A DNA stretch of 64,000 nucleotides from Pseudomonas frederiksbergensis (GCF_900105495.1 NZ_FNTF01000002.1:3261501-3325500); one strand, 5' to 3'. Positions 40,973-52,325 are shown, counted from the stretch's first letter. Made by a program: numbers and translations. The notes: generated from the letters alone by a model not told the origin.

Positions 40973-41373
40973 AAAAGACCCCTTTGCTCAATGTCGCGTT
41001 ATCGCGGCTGATCGCCTCCCTGGGCCATGGCGACATAGTAGTAATTGGCGACGCGGGTCTGCCGGTGCCGCCAGGCGTTGAGCTGATTGACCTGGCCCTG
41101 ACCCACGGTATCCCGGACTTCGTCAGCACATTGAAGGTTGTGCTCAGCGAAATGCAGGTCGAGAGCCATGTATTGGCCCATGAGATCCTGGGCAAAAAGC
41201 CTTCGGCATTGGCAACGCTCGATGAGCTGAATGCCGACGGTGCGCTGGGTCGGCGTGAGCTGCTCAGTCATGACCAGTTCAAAGTCCTCAGCCGACAGGC
41301 ACGGGCGATTGTTCGTACGGGCGAATGTCAGCCGTACTGCAACATCGTGCTGGTGGCAGGGGTTACGTTCTAA
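40969..41373 (+). CDS. rbsD: D-ribose pyranase
   Basis: 134 residues. Interconverts pyranose and furanose forms so that ribokinase receives usable ribose. Conserved [16 protein letters not shown] (catalytic His about 20), IGDAGLPVP and the C-terminal [15 protein letters not shown] (Tyr/Asn). Directly coupled to rbsK. Confidence 0.95.
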   Translation: MKKTPLLNVALSRLIASLGHGDIVVIGDAGLPVPPGVELIDLALTHGIPDFVSTLKVVLSEMQVESHVLAHEILGKKPSALATLDELNADGALGRRELLSHDQFKVLSRQARAIVRTGECQPYCNIVLVAGVTF

Positions 41374-41416
41374 CTCGCTGTTGTCTTTCTGTTGTCCCAC
41401 GCACAACGAGTGCGCT

Positions 41417-42445
41417 ATGTACCGCTATGCTCAGAAACTGCACCACCTGCTCCGGAGTTTGCTGCTTTTGTCCCTGATTACCGCAACAAGCGCCCAGGCG
41501 GCGGAAAAGATCGACTTGATCATCGACACCGACCCGGGTGCCGATGACGTGGTTGCCTTGCTGTTTGCGCTGGCATCGCCGCAAGAGCTGAACATTCGTG
41601 CACTGACCACCGTCGCCGGCAATGTGCGTCTGGACAAGACTTCGCGTAATGCGCGGCTGGCCCGTGAGTGGGCGGGGCGCGAGGAGGTGCCGGTCTACGC
41701 GGGCGCTCCGAAGCCGCTGATGCGTACGCCGATCTATGCCGAGAACATCCATGGCAAGGAAGGACTTTCGGGCGTCACCGTACATGAGCCGAAAAAAGGC
41801 CTGGCCCAAGGCAATGCGGTCAATTACCTGATCGACACTTTGAAAGCCGCCAAGCCCCACAGCATCACTATCGCCATGCTCGGTCCGCAGACCAACCTGG
41901 CCCTGGCGCTGATCCAGGAACCTGAGATCGTTCAGGGCATCAAGGAAGTGGTGATCATGGGCGGGGCGCACTTCAATGGTGGCAACATTACTCCGGTGGC
42001 TGAGTTCAACCTGTTCGCCGACCCACAGGCTGCAGAAGTGGTGCTGAAAAGCGGAGTGAAGCTGACCTACCTGCCGCTGGACGTAACCCACAAGATTCTC
42101 ACCAGTGACGCGCGTCTTAAACAGATCGCGGCTATCAACAACAATGCCAGCAAGCTGGTGGGCGATATTCTCAATGAGTACGTCAAAGGCGACATGGAGC
42201 ACTACGGCATTCCGGGTGGCCCGGTGCATGACGCGACGGTCATCGCCTACCTGCTCAAGCCGGAGCTGTTCACCGGTCGCTCGGTGAATGTGGTGGTTGA
42301 TAGTCGTGAAGGCCCGACGTTCGGCCAAACCATCGTCGACTGGTATGACGGCTTGAAAGCGCCGAAAAACGCTTTCTGGGTAGAAAGTGGCGACGCCCAG
42401 GGCTTCTTTGACCTGCTGACCGAGCGCCTGGCTCGTCTGAAGTAA
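41417..42445 (+). CDS. Exported nucleoside hydrolase
   Basis: 342 residues. The IUNH signature LIIDTDPGADDVVALLFAL gives the calcium-binding Asp cluster, followed by VTTVAGN-like ALTTVAGNV, IVIMGGAHFNGGNITPVAEFNLFADP and a C-terminal VHDATVIAYLL. Unlike cytosolic family members it begins with a clear signal peptide (about 1-29, ending SAQAAE), so it should act in the periplasm, freeing ribose from nucleosides for RbsBAC. It is the last gene of the rbs operon, 43 nt after rbsD. Confidence 0.9.
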   Translation: MYRYAQKLHHLLRSLLLLSLITATSAQAAEKIDLIIDTDPGADDVVALLFALASPQELNIRALTTVAGNVRLDKTSRNARLAREWAGREEVPVYAGAPKPLMRTPIYAENIHGKEGLSGVTVHEPKKGLAQGNAVNYLIDTLKAAKPHSITIAMLGPQTNLALALIQEPEIVQGIKEVVIMGGAHFNGGNITPVAEFNLFADPQAAEVVLKSGVKLTYLPLDVTHKILTSDARLKQIAAINNNASKLVGDILNEYVKGDMEHYGIPGGPVHDATVIAYLLKPELFTGRSVNVVVDSREGPTFGQTIVDWYDGLKAPKNAFWVESGDAQGFFDLLTERLARLK

Positions 42446-42452
42446 GCCATAG

Positions 42453-42482
42453 ACCCGCAGGTGCCAGCCTGCGGGTTTTTTC
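42453..42482 (+). terminator. Terminator of the rbs operon
   Basis: ACCCGCAGG / CCTGCGGGT hairpin with a T run, 8 nt after the nucleoside hydrolase stop. Confidence 0.9.
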
Positions 42483-42484
42483 CG

Positions 42485-42691
42485 TCACTCGCTATCTATC
42501 AGGCCAATAAAGTCGGCAGGGTACTTCTCGAATACCTGTGCGATGAATATCTGGGCGGCTTGGGTTCCCAATTCCTTGACTAATAGATCGATACCAATGA
42601 TCGCCAACTCTTCCGGACTGCCCGGGCTGTAAGAGCTGTGGCCCTGGGGCCACTTGGCTTTGATGTCGGCGTCGATGCTTACGGTGGTCAT
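42485..42691 (-). CDS. Small hypothetical protein
   Basis: 68 residues starting MTTVSIDADIKAKWPQG, no signal peptide or membrane segment, acidic with helical LAIIGIDLLVKELGTQAAQIFIAQVFEKYP. The start is the first ATG after a long stop-free but compositionally unlikely extension. Function not recognised. Confidence 0.55.
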   Translation of the reverse strand: MTTVSIDADIKAKWPQGHSSYSPGSPEELAIIGIDLLVKELGTQAAQIFIAQVFEKYPADFIGLIDSE

Positions 42692-42823
42692 GATGGCGCT
42701 CGTGAAGTCGGGAAAGTCTGAGTGTCGAGTAAACCATTTTGGGCGGCTTTTGACACTCCGACTTAGGCATGAGGGGAGGGCTATGCGACACTTGGTCTTT
42801 GACGATTTTTCAAGGACTGTGCT

Positions 42824-43129
42824 GTGCAGATCGATTTGAACACTCCTGACGGCTTGACCCTTGAGGCGGTGCGTCAGCTGCTGGCCTCTGCCAGCGACGA
42901 TGAGCACACTCAATTGCGAGTCACCAAGGGCGGCATCGCCTACATTTCGTCAGGCGTTGTAGGCGGTACTGATATCAGTGGACTGTTGTTTCGTCTGGAG
43001 ACGTGGGCCAAGGGTTCCGGTTATGTAGGATTGGTCGCGGCCAGTGACGAGGTCTGGGTCATGCAGATTTTCAACGCGCTGAAAGAGAACTGGCCGATTC
43101 CGCCGTTTGACTACATTGACGTCTATTGA
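42824..43129 (+). CDS. Hypothetical protein
   Basis: 101 residues from a GTG; no signal peptide. Pattern TPDGLTLEAVRQLLASASDDEHTQLRVTKGGIAYIS then a hydrophobic half with two Trp and an acidic C-terminus. The gene is divergent from the 42485 one, 132 nt away. Function not recognised. Confidence 0.65.
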   Translation: MQIDLNTPDGLTLEAVRQLLASASDDEHTQLRVTKGGIAYISSGVVGGTDISGLLFRLETWAKGSGYVGLVAASDEVWVMQIFNALKENWPIPPFDYIDVY

Positions 43130-43294
43130 GCGCTGTTCATATTCAGTCACGATTGAGTGGTAAACGGCAGGGCAATGCTCAGGCAAACTCGCCGCGTGTC
43201 CCAATAGAGGGCAGGGTGCTAGTACTCTCCGTGAAACAAAACGCCAGATTGGCGGTCGCACGATCTCAGCTTAACTATTGAAAAAGGAGGCTTC

Positions 43295-43615
43295 ATGCCT
43301 TGGAAGCTCGCGTCATTGGGTACTTTGTTCGCCGTTGCCATGTTGGCCGGTTGCAGCACTACCTCCACCGAGTCGACAACAGACCCTGTCACCACGACTG
43401 ACACGGGCCACAGCCGTTGTGAGGCAAAAGCTGCCGAATTCACCATTGGCAAAAAGGCTTCGCCTGAACTGCTGGAGCAGGCACGCACTCGCGCAGGTGC
43501 GCAAAATGCACGGTTCCTCTTGCCCACCGACATGGTGACCCTGGAGTACCGCTCCGATCGTCTTAACCTGAACACCGATGCCAGCCGGGTTGTGACCCGA
43601 GTCAACTGTGGCTGA
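43295..43615 (+). CDS. Lipoprotein, peptidase inhibitor I78 family
   Basis: 106 residues. Lipoprotein signal with lipobox MLAGC (Cys21) and a Thr/Ser-rich linker. The I78-type domain then runs from CEAKAAEFTIGKKAS to RLNLNTDASRVVTRVNCG, with the IG motif, the paired Cys and the terminal inhibitory loop. Such proteins inhibit serine proteases and may protect the envelope. A GGAGG site is present. Confidence 0.78.
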   Translation: MPWKLASLGTLFAVAMLAGCSTTSTESTTDPVTTTDTGHSRCEAKAAEFTIGKKASPELLEQARTRAGAQNARFLLPTDMVTLEYRSDRLNLNTDASRVVTRVNCG

Positions 43616-43641
43616 TCATTTCGCGCTTTTGTTTCGCCCAT

Positions 43642-43673
43642 AAAAAACCCCGTCACATGGACGGGGTTTTTTT
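43642..43673. terminator. Bidirectional terminator
   Basis: AAAAAACCCCGT / ACGGGGTTTTTTT stem with a 7-nt loop between the convergent I78 and cold-shock genes. Confidence 0.92.
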
Positions 43674-43687
43674 AGTGCGCCAGAAAC

Positions 43688-43900
43688 TTACTCTGGGCGA
43701 ACTTGTGCAGCTTGCATACCCTTTTGGCCTTTCTCAGCCACGAAGGAAACGGTTTGGCCTTCTTTCAGGCTTTTGAAACCGTCGCTTTCGATAGCTTTGA
43801 AGTGTACGAACAGGTCGTCACCGCCACCTTGAGGAGTGATGAAGCCGAAGCCTTTTTCATCGTTGAACCATTTAACGGTGCCGGTTTGGCGATTAGACAT
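43688..43900 (-). CDS. Cold-shock domain protein
   Basis: 70 residues, CspA fold. RNP1 KGFGFITP and RNP2 DLFVHF are intact, with [12 protein letters not shown] at the N-terminus. It is an RNA chaperone or antiterminator. The region upstream to 44192 contains no gene and is long enough for a cold-shock-type 5' leader; I could not verify a cold-box. Several paralogues exist in Pseudomonas, so cspA or capB is not asserted. Confidence 0.96.
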   Translation of the reverse strand: MSNRQTGTVKWFNDEKGFGFITPQGGGDDLFVHFKAIESDGFKSLKEGQTVSFVAEKGQKGMQAAQVRPE

Positions 43901-44192
43901 GGTGTATCTCCAAGAAACATATATTTTCAGTAGTGCTGTGCTGCTCAGGCCAACTGGGCACACCGGGGTATCATAGTCGAAATGTTCGCTTTGGGAGCCC
44001 CCCGGACGTGCTGTTTGCCCAGCAGTCGCGTTCCGTTTGCTGCTTGATGTAGCTGAAAGCCCCGTTTTACAAGGCTTTCAGCCGAAAGTAAAGACGATAA
44101 AAAAACCTGTAAAACCTGCATAAATTGTACGAAAAATCGGTTTTCAGAGGCTTTTTACAGTCGTTGCAGGCGAAAAAAGCGCTCTGTCGGGC

Positions 44193-44495
44193 TTATTTTT
44201 TCGCTTTGTTTTCGGCTTTACACGACGAGATTTGGGTCAATGCTTTTTGTTTCAGGGCATCACTGGCGGTGTTGTCCATCAGGGATTGGATGTCTTTGGC
44301 AGGGTACGATTTGATGGCATCGGCGCCGCAAGCGCAGTGAGACTTCGCTGCTGCAGCTCCGATCTGTGGCGTAGCTGCTTCTGTGCACTGAGCCATGTAT
44401 TTCTCGCGTTCGCCCTTCGGCCAATCGGCATGGGCGGCCAGTGGCAGCAGCAAAACGATAGGGGCGACTACTGCGAATAAACGTTTCAGATGCAT
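44193..44495 (-). CDS. Small periplasmic Cys-containing protein
   Basis: 100 residues. Signal peptide (about 1-23, ending AAHAD), then CTEAATPQIGAAAAKSHCACGADAIKSY with a CxC centre and a C-terminal SSCKAENKAKK. The ATG at 44495 follows AAGGAG. The Cys pattern suggests disulfides or weak metal binding. Function unknown. Confidence 0.7.
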   Translation of the reverse strand: MHLKRLFAVVAPIVLLLPLAAHADWPKGEREKYMAQCTEAATPQIGAAAAKSHCACGADAIKSYPAKDIQSLMDNTASDALKQKALTQISSCKAENKAKK

Positions 44496-44577
44496 GCTGG
44501 GATGCTCCTTGTGGGTCAATGTCTTGTTATCTGAGGGGTAAAACAGGGTTCTAGTTCAGCACTCTGGCATAAAATTA

Positions 44578-44869
44578 CCCGATTTGCCCCTAGACAAAGC
44601 CTCGGTGCATCGACGACCGTTCATCTGTGCTAGCATGCCCCGCTCGGGCGTTTGCAGGCTCCGGATGGCCTTCAGTCCCGGTAGCGGCAAATGTGCGAAT
44701 AACCCTGATTTGAATCCCAGTCACTCTGGTTCGGTTTTCCGGTTGGCCGCAAGGCTCCTGCCGCTGTAAGGCAGGCGTTCGTCATTGAATGGCCTGGATC
44801 GGATCTTGTACTGGCTCATCCCAACCCACGTGACCTTTGGTAGGGGTCACCACTAGGAGAGGAGGCGCC
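44578..44869 (+). other. Long untranslated leader before thrS
   Basis: Gene-free 292-nt stretch with several self-complementary segments near 44735-44775 (GGCCGCAAGGCTCCTGCCG and neighbours). In E. coli thrS is autoregulated by tRNA-like leader structure; this leader could do the same but I did not find a clear tRNA-Thr anticodon mimic. Confidence 0.35.
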
Positions 44870-46792
44870 ATGCCAACTATTACTCTTCCCGACGGCAGTC
44901 AACGTTCATTCGATCACCCGGTATCCGTTGCCGAGGTCGCTGCATCCATTGGTGCAGGCCTGGCCAAAGCCACCGTGGCCGGCAAGGTCGATGGCAAGCT
45001 GGTCGACGCTAGCGACATCATCGGCAGCGACGCTACGCTGCAAATCATTACGCCAAAGGATGAAGAGGGGCTGGAGATCATTCGTCACTCTTGCGCCCAC
45101 CTGGTTGGCCATGCGGTCAAGCAGTTGTACCCAACGGCCAAGATGGTCATCGGTCCGGTCATCGACGAAGGCTTCTATTACGACATCGCCTTCGAACGTC
45201 CTTTCACTCCGGACGACCTGGCCGCCATCGAACAGCGCATGCAGCAGCTGATCGAAAAAGATTACGACGTCATCAAGAAAGTCACTCCGCGTGCCGAAGT
45301 GATCGAAGTGTTCAAGGCCCGTGGCGAAGACTACAAACTGCGCCTGGTCGAAGACATGCCGAACGAACAGGCCATGGGCCTGTACTATCACGAAGAATAC
45401 GTCGACATGTGCCGCGGCCCGCACGTGCCGAACACGCGCTTCCTGAAATCCTTCAAGCTGACCAAGTTGTCCGGCGCTTACTGGCGTGGCGATGCCAAGA
45501 ACGAGCAATTGCAGCGCGTTTACGGCACGGCGTGGGCAGACAAAAAGCAGCTGGCGGCTTACATCCAGCGCATCGAAGAAGCCGAGAAGCGCGATCACCG
45601 CAAGATCGGCAAGCGTCTGGGTCTGTTTCACACCCAGGAAGAGTCGCCGGGCATGGTGTTCTGGCATCCGAACGGCTGGACTCTGTACCAGGTGCTCGAG
45701 CAATACATGCGCAAGGTTCAGCGCGACAACGGTTACCTGGAGATCAAAACTCCGCAGGTCGTTGACCGCAGTCTGTGGGAGAAGTCCGGGCATTGGGCCA
45801 ACTACGCCGACAACATGTTCACCACGCAGTCGGAAAACCGTGACTACGCCATCAAGCCGATGAACTGCCCTTGCCACGTGCAGGTGTTCAATCAGGGCCT
45901 GAAAAGCTACCGTGAACTGCCAATGCGCCTGGCCGAATTCGGTGCTTGCCATCGTAATGAGCCATCGGGCGCACTGCACGGCATCATGCGTGTGCGCGCG
46001 TTCACTCAGGACGACGCCCACATCTTCTGCACTGAAGAGCAGATGCAGGCTGAATCCGCTGCGTTCATCAAACTGACCATGGACGTCTATGCCGACTTCG
46101 GCTTCAAAGACGTCGAGATGAAGCTGTCCACTCGTCCGGAAAAACGCGTCGGTTCCGACGAATTGTGGGATCGCGCCGAAGCGGCCCTGGCTGCAGCCCT
46201 TGATAGTGCTGGCCTGCCGTACGATCTGCAGCCGGGCGAGGGTGCGTTCTACGGTCCGAAGATCGAATTTTCGCTGAAAGATTGCCTCGGTCGCGTCTGG
46301 CAGTGTGGTACCCTTCAGCTCGATTTTAACCTGCCTGTCCGTCTGGGAGCCGAATACGTCTCTGAAGACAACAGTCGCAAGCACCCGGTTATGTTGCACC
46401 GGGCGATCCTTGGCTCCTTCGAACGTTTCGTCGGAATCCTGATCGAGCACTACGAGGGTGCATTCCCTGCGTGGCTGGCTCCGACCCAGGCAGTGATCAT
46501 GAATATCACTGATAAACAGGCTGATTTCGCCGCTGAGGTTGAAAAAACTCTCAACGAAAGCGGATTTCGTGCCAAGTCTGACTTGAGAAATGAAAAGATC
46601 GGCTTTAAAATCCGCGAGCATACTTTGCTCAAGGTTCCTTATCTCTTGGTTATCGGAGATCGGGAAGTCGAGATGCAGACTGTCGCTGTGCGTACTCGTG
46701 AAGGTGCTGACCTGGGCTCGATGCCCGTCGCCCAGTTCGCCGAGTTCCTCGCTCAAGCGGTTTCCCGGCGTGGTCGCCCAGATTCGGAGTAA
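44870..46792 (+). CDS. thrS: Threonyl-tRNA synthetase
   Basis: 640 residues, class II synthetase. TGS domain (1-64, [14 protein letters not shown]), the editing domain with [16 protein letters not shown] (HxxxH) and C/H ligands (CRGPHVPNT), catalytic core with motif 2 [15 protein letters not shown], and motif 3 [21 protein letters not shown]. An AGGAGG site precedes the ATG. First gene of thrS-infC-rpmI-rplT; the infC AUU start overlaps its stop by 1 nt. Confidence 0.98.
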   Translation: MPTITLPDGSQRSFDHPVSVAEVAASIGAGLAKATVAGKVDGKLVDASDIIGSDATLQIITPKDEEGLEIIRHSCAHLVGHAVKQLYPTAKMVIGPVIDEGFYYDIAFERPFTPDDLAAIEQRMQQLIEKDYDVIKKVTPRAEVIEVFKARGEDYKLRLVEDMPNEQAMGLYYHEEYVDMCRGPHVPNTRFLKSFKLTKLSGAYWRGDAKNEQLQRVYGTAWADKKQLAAYIQRIEEAEKRDHRKIGKRLGLFHTQEESPGMVFWHPNGWTLYQVLEQYMRKVQRDNGYLEIKTPQVVDRSLWEKSGHWANYADNMFTTQSENRDYAIKPMNCPCHVQVFNQGLKSYRELPMRLAEFGACHRNEPSGALHGIMRVRAFTQDDAHIFCTEEQMQAESAAFIKLTMDVYADFGFKDVEMKLSTRPEKRVGSDELWDRAEAALAAALDSAGLPYDLQPGEGAFYGPKIEFSLKDCLGRVWQCGTLQLDFNLPVRLGAEYVSEDNSRKHPVMLHRAILGSFERFVGILIEHYEGAFPAWLAPTQAVIMNITDKQADFAAEVEKTLNESGFRAKSDLRNEKIGFKIREHTLLKVPYLLVIGDREVEMQTVAVRTREGADLGSMPVAQFAEFLAQAVSRRGRPDSE

Positions 46793-47343
46793 TTACTATT
46801 AAGCGTGAAATGAGACAAGATAAACGAGCTGCACCGAAGGCCCCGATCAACGAGAATATCTCGGCACGCGAGGTTCGGTTAATTGGGGCTGAAGGTGAAC
46901 AGCTTGGGATTGTGTCAATTGAAGACGCGCTTCTTAAGGCTGAAGAGGCCAAACTGGATCTGGTGGAAATTTCCGCCGATGCAGTACCCCCTGTTTGCAA
47001 ACTGATGGACTACGGCAAATCGATCTTCGAAAAGAAGAAGCAGATTGCCGCGGCCAAGAAAAACCAGAAGCAGATTCAGGTTAAAGAAATCAAGTTTCGT
47101 CCAGGGACGGAGGAAGGGGATTACCAGGTAAAACTGCGCAACCTGGTACGTTTCCTGAGTGATGGGGACAGGGCCAAGGTATCCTTGCGATTCCGCGGCC
47201 GTGAGATGGCCCACCAGGAGCTGGGGATGGAACTCCTCAAGCGAGTTGAAGGTGACTTGCTCGAGTACGGTTCGGTCGAACAGCATCCTAAGATGGAAGG
47301 ACGCCAACTGATCATGGTCATCGCCCCGAAAAAGAAGAAGTAA
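46792..47343 (+). CDS. infC: Translation initiation factor IF-3 (AUU start)
   Basis: 183 residues. The start is an ATT at 46792, overlapping the thrS TAA by one base, with GGAG 5 nt upstream. The reading [15 protein letters not shown] matches Pseudomonas IF-3; the first ATG in frame is six codons inside. The AUU start is the known autoregulatory device: IF-3 discriminates against its own message. N-domain [19 protein letters not shown] and C-domain [14 protein letters not shown] are present. Confidence 0.96.
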   Translation: MTIKREMRQDKRAAPKAPINENISAREVRLIGAEGEQLGIVSIEDALLKAEEAKLDLVEISADAVPPVCKLMDYGKSIFEKKKQIAAAKKNQKQIQVKEIKFRPGTEEGDYQVKLRNLVRFLSDGDRAKVSLRFRGREMAHQELGMELLKRVEGDLLEYGSVEQHPKMEGRQLIMVIAPKKKK

Positions 47344-47403
47344 TCAATAGGGCACGGCAGGCCTTCTGATTATGTTTATCAACTGAATGCGGAGTATCCG
47401 AAC

Positions 47404-47598
47404 ATGCCAAAAATGAAAACTAAAAGTGGTGCTGCTAAGCGGTTTCTGAAAACTGCTAACGGTATCAAGCACAAGCACGCTTTCAAGAGCCACATCCTGA
47501 CTAAAATGTCGACCAAGCGTAAGCGTCAACTGCGCGGTAGCAGCTTGCTGGCACCGTGTGACGTGGCAAAAGTCGAGCGCATGCTGCGCCTTCGTTAA
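47404..47598 (+). CDS. rpmI: 50S ribosomal protein L35
   Basis: 64 residues, strongly basic, with [26 protein letters not shown] and [12 protein letters not shown]. Standard member of infC-rpmI-rplT. Confidence 0.98.
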   Translation: MPKMKTKSGAAKRFLKTANGIKHKHAFKSHILTKMSTKRKRQLRGSSLLAPCDVAKVERMLRLR

Positions 47599-47625
47599 TT
47601 TAGTCAAGAATAGAGGAAGTAACTC

Positions 47626-47982
47626 ATGGCTCGTGTAAAGCGTGGCGTCATTGCCCGTAAACGTCACAAAAAAATTCTGAAACTTGCTAAAGGCTACTAC
47701 GGCGCTCGCTCGCGCGTATTCCGTGTTGCCAAGCAAGCGGTAATCAAGGCAGGCCAATACGCCTACCGTGACCGTCGTCAGAAAAAACGTCAGTTCCGCG
47801 CTCTGTGGATCGCTCGTATCAACGCTGGTGCACGTATCAACGGTCTGTCCTACAGCCGTTTCATTGCCGGCCTGAAAAAAGCGTCCATCGAGATCGACCG
47901 TAAGGTTCTGGCTGATCTGGCAGTGAACGAAAAAGCGGCGTTTGCTGCGATTGTCGAGAAAGCTAAAGCCACCTTGGCTTAA
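47626..47982 (+). CDS. rplT: 50S ribosomal protein L20
   Basis: 118 residues, basic N-terminus [30 protein letters not shown] and the conserved [20 protein letters not shown]. An early assembly protein and, in enteric bacteria, translational repressor of rpmI-rplT. Confidence 0.98.
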   Translation: MARVKRGVIARKRHKKILKLAKGYYGARSRVFRVAKQAVIKAGQYAYRDRRQKKRQFRALWIARINAGARINGLSYSRFIAGLKKASIEIDRKVLADLAVNEKAAFAAIVEKAKATLA

Positions 47983-48037
47983 GTACCCCCGACAGTCACC
48001 CGGTCTCATCTCTGTGGGGTCAGGTGTTAAACGTCAT

Positions 48038-49108
<1,071 letters not shown>

Positions 49109-49134
49109 TCGTAACGAATTCTTAGGAGAGCAGG

Positions 49135-51516
49135 ATGAAATTCAGTGAACAATGGCTGCGTGGCTGGGTAAGCCCGCAGGTAAGTCGTGACGAGCTGGTT
49201 GCTCGTCTGTCGATGGCCGGTCTTGAGGTCGATAGCGTTACGCCGGCCGCCGGCGAATTCACCGGTGTGGTAGTGGGCGAGGTGCTGAGCACCGAGCAAC
49301 ACCCGGACGCCGACAAGTTGCGCGTTTGCCAGGTCAGCAATGGCTCGGAGACTTTCCAGGTCGTGTGCGGTGCGCCAAACGTGCGCCCGGGCCTGAAGAT
49401 CCCGTTCGCCATGATCGGTGCCGAACTGCCAGGTGACTTCAAAATCAAGAAAGCCAAGCTGCGGGGCGTTGAGTCCAATGGCATGCTGTGCTCGCAAGCC
49501 GAGCTGCAAGTCGGTGAAGGCAACGATGGCCTGATGGAATTGCCGGCCGATGCGCCAGTGGGTCAGGACATTCGTGAATACCTGAGCCTGGACGACGCCA
49601 GCATCGAGGTCGATCTGACCCCGAACCGCGGTGACTGTCTGTCCTTGGCCGGTCTGGCTCGTGAAGTCGGCGCGCTGTACGCCGCTGAAGTCACCCGCCC
49701 GGTGGTTGCTGTAGTGCCGGCCGTGCACGACGAGGTGCGTTCGATCGAAGTGCTGGCGCCAGCCGCTTGCCCGCGTTACTTGGGTCGTGTGATCCGTAAC
49801 GTTGACTTGTCCAAACCAACGCCGCTGTGGATGGTCGAGCGTCTGCGTCGTGGTGACGTGCGCAGCATCGACGCTGCCGTCGACATCACTAACTACGTGA
49901 TGCTGGAGTTGGGTCAACCACTGCATGCCTTTGATCTCGCCGAAATTAATGGCGGCATCCGCGTACGCATGGCTGAAGAAGGCGAGAAGTTGGTACTGCT
50001 CGATGGTCAGGAAGTCAGTCTGCGTAGCGATACGTTGGTGATTGCCGACCATACCCGCGCCTTGGCCATCGCCGGCGTGATGGGTGGCGAACACAGTGGT
50101 GTCAACACTGCGACTACTCGCGATGTATTCCTGGAAAGCGCGTTTTTCGATCAGATTGCTGTTGCTGGCAAGGCCCGTTCCTACGGGCTGCACACCGATG
50201 CCTCGCACCGCTACGAGCGTGGCGTGGATTGGCAACTGGCCCGTGAAGCCATGGAGCGTGCCACCGGCTTGCTTCTGGATATCACTGGTGGCGAAGCTGG
50301 CCCGATCATCGAAACCGTCAGCGAGCAGCACCTGCCGTCGATTGCGCCAGTTACCCTGCGGGCGCAACGCATCACTCAGATGCTGGGTATGGAAATGGAT
50401 TCGGCCGAAGTCGAGCGACTGCTCAGTGGCTTGGGTCTGAAGGTTTCTGCCGATGGAGCAGGGCAGTGGCGCGTAGAAGTGCCAAGCCATCGCTTCGACA
50501 TCAGCCTGGAAGTCGACCTGATCGAGGAGCTCGCCCGTCTGTACGGTTACAACCGTCTGCCAGTTCGTTACCCGCAAGCTCGTCTGGCACCGCAGGCCAA
50601 GGCTGAAGCACGGAGCGATCTGCCTGAACTGCGTCGTCTGCTGGTAGCCCGTGGTTATCAGGAAGCGATCACCTACAGCTTCATCGATCCAAAACAGTTT
50701 GAACTGTTTAATCCAGGTGTCGAGCCACTGTTGTTGGCCAACCCGATTTCGAACGACATGGCCGCCATGCGCTCATCTTTGTGGCCAGGCCTGGTCAAGG
50801 CGCTTCAGCACAACCTGAACCGTCAACAGGATCGCGTGCGCCTGTTCGAAAGCGGCCTGCGTTTCGTCGGTCAGCTGGAAGGCCTGAAGCAAGAGCCGAT
50901 GCTGGCAGGTGTTGTTTGCGGTAGTCGTTTGCCGGAAGGTTGGGCGCAAGGTCGCGATGTAGTGGACTTCTTCGACGTCAAAGCCGATGTGGAAGCGGTG
51001 CTGGGCTTTGCCGGGGCGCTTGATTCGTTCACTTTCGTACCAGGTAAACACCCTGCGTTGCACCCGGGTCAAACCGCTCGTATTGAGCGTGAAGGTCGTT
51101 TGGTCGGTTTTGTCGGCGCTATCCATCCCGAATTGTCTAAAACCCTCGGTCTTGACCGCCCAATCTTCGCCTTCGAGCTCGTTCTTGCGGAAGTGGCATT
51201 GGGTAAAATGCCTAAATTCCAGGAGTTATCGCGCTTTCCTGAAGTGCGTCGTGATCTTGCACTGATCGCCGAAAAAGACGTCGCAGCCAGTGCAGTACTG
51301 GACGTAATCCGTGAAAATGCAGGGGAATGGCTGACGGACCTCAGGCTATTTGACGTATATCAGGGTAAAGGCATTGATCCTGATAGAAAAAGCCTTGCAG
51401 TCGGCTTGACCTGGCAGCATCCATCGCGCACTCTTAATGACGATGAGGTGAATACCACGACGCAAAACATCCTCACCTCGCTCGAACAAAGGTTGAACGC
51501 CACGTTAAGGAAGTGA
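49135..51516 (+). CDS. pheT: Phenylalanyl-tRNA synthetase beta subunit
   Basis: 793 residues. EMAP-like tRNA-binding domain near the N-terminus (GVVVGEVLSTEQHPDADKLRVCQV), B3/B4 editing domain, B5 domain with IDLTPNRGDC nearby, class II-like core, and a C-terminal FDX-ACB anticodon-binding domain (about 700-793, ELSRFPEVRRDLALI). 26 nt after pheS, 3 nt before ihfA. Confidence 0.98.
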   Translation: MKFSEQWLRGWVSPQVSRDELVARLSMAGLEVDSVTPAAGEFTGVVVGEVLSTEQHPDADKLRVCQVSNGSETFQVVCGAPNVRPGLKIPFAMIGAELPGDFKIKKAKLRGVESNGMLCSQAELQVGEGNDGLMELPADAPVGQDIREYLSLDDASIEVDLTPNRGDCLSLAGLAREVGALYAAEVTRPVVAVVPAVHDEVRSIEVLAPAACPRYLGRVIRNVDLSKPTPLWMVERLRRGDVRSIDAAVDITNYVMLELGQPLHAFDLAEINGGIRVRMAEEGEKLVLLDGQEVSLRSDTLVIADHTRALAIAGVMGGEHSGVNTATTRDVFLESAFFDQIAVAGKARSYGLHTDASHRYERGVDWQLAREAMERATGLLLDITGGEAGPIIETVSEQHLPSIAPVTLRAQRITQMLGMEMDSAEVERLLSGLGLKVSADGAGQWRVEVPSHRFDISLEVDLIEELARLYGYNRLPVRYPQARLAPQAKAEARSDLPELRRLLVARGYQEAITYSFIDPKQFELFNPGVEPLLLANPISNDMAAMRSSLWPGLVKALQHNLNRQQDRVRLFESGLRFVGQLEGLKQEPMLAGVVCGSRLPEGWAQGRDVVDFFDVKADVEAVLGFAGALDSFTFVPGKHPALHPGQTARIEREGRLVGFVGAIHPELSKTLGLDRPIFAFELVLAEVALGKMPKFQELSRFPEVRRDLALIAEKDVAASAVLDVIRENAGEWLTDLRLFDVYQGKGIDPDRKSLAVGLTWQHPSRTLNDDEVNTTTQNILTSLEQRLNATLRK

Positions 51517-51519
51517 CGT

Positions 51520-51822
51520 ATGGGGGCTCTGACGAAAGCTGAGATGGCGGAACGTCTGTATGAAGAGTTGGGCCTGAATAAACGGGAGGCCAAGGAATTG
51601 GTCGAACTGTTTTTTGAAGAAATCAGGCACGCTCTTGAAGACAACGAACAAGTCAAATTGTCCGGTTTCGGCAATTTCGACCTTCGGGACAAACGCCAGC
51701 GGCCTGGCCGCAATCCGAAAACGGGTGAAGAAATCCCGATCACGGCTCGCCGTGTGGTCACCTTTCGTCCAGGGCAGAAGTTGAAGGCCCGAGTTGAGGC
51801 TTATGCTGGAACCAAGTCATAA
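51520..51822 (+). CDS. ihfA: Integration host factor alpha subunit
   Basis: 100 residues, HU/IHF fold. [30 protein letters not shown] at the N-terminus and the DNA-intercalating arm [27 protein letters not shown]. Bends DNA for recombination and transcription, and is a likely host factor for the neighbouring integrase. Confidence 0.98.
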   Translation: MGALTKAEMAERLYEELGLNKREAKELVELFFEEIRHALEDNEQVKLSGFGNFDLRDKRQRPGRNPKTGEEIPITARRVVTFRPGQKLKARVEAYAGTKS

Positions 51823-52159
51823 CGACGAACTACCCGTCATCCCAGGTAAACGCTACTTCACCATTGGTGAAGTCAGCGAGCTGTGTGCGGTAAAACCACA
51901 CGTGCTGCGCTACTGGGAGCAGGAGTTTCCTCAACTCAACCCCGTCAAACGCCGCGGAAACCGCCGGTATTATCAGCGACAAGACGTGCTGATGATCCGG
52001 CAGATCCGCGCGCTTCTTTACGATCAGGGGTTCACCATCGGCGGCGCACGCTTGCGTTTATCCGGCGATGAAGCCAAAGATGACACGACCCAATACAAGC
52101 AAATGATCCGCCAGATGATTGCCGAGCTGGAAGATGTTCTGGTGGTACTCAAGAAATAA
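51803..52159 (+). CDS. MerR-family transcriptional regulator
   Basis: 118 residues. N-terminal winged helix-turn-helix [28 protein letters not shown] and [33 protein letters not shown], then a short dimerisation helix. No effector domain or Cys ligands, so its signal is unknown. Overlaps ihfA by 20 nt; conserved downstream of ihfA in gammaproteobacteria. Confidence 0.92.
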   Translation: MLEPSHNDELPVIPGKRYFTIGEVSELCAVKPHVLRYWEQEFPQLNPVKRRGNRRYYQRQDVLMIRQIRALLYDQGFTIGGARLRLSGDEAKDDTTQYKQMIRQMIAELEDVLVVLKK

Positions 52160-52248
52160 ATTCCTGCTTTTAAATACTTCCAGTTTTCAAAAGCTTGCGA
52201 TATATTCTTGAGCGTTCTTCGAGAAGAGGAACGGATTTAACGCCTAGT

Positions 52249-52325
52249 CGGGGCGTAGCGCAGTCCGGTAGCGCACTAGCATGGGGTGCTAGGGGTCGAG
52301 TGTTCGAATCACTCCGTCCCGACCA
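52249..52325 (+). tRNA. tRNA-Pro (anticodon GGG); integration site of the element
   Basis: 77 nt with CCA. Acceptor CGGGGCG / CGTCCCG (one G-T pair); anticodon loop ATGGGGT. An integrase gene lies 80 nt downstream, pointing at the tRNA, so the 3' half is the likely att core. Confidence 0.97.

Noticed and set aside
44906..46756. Long minus-strand frame opposite thrS
   Set aside because: Antisense of a certain synthetase gene.
52249..52325. Naming an exact att core
   Set aside because: The second copy at the other end of the element is outside the window, so the core length cannot be set.
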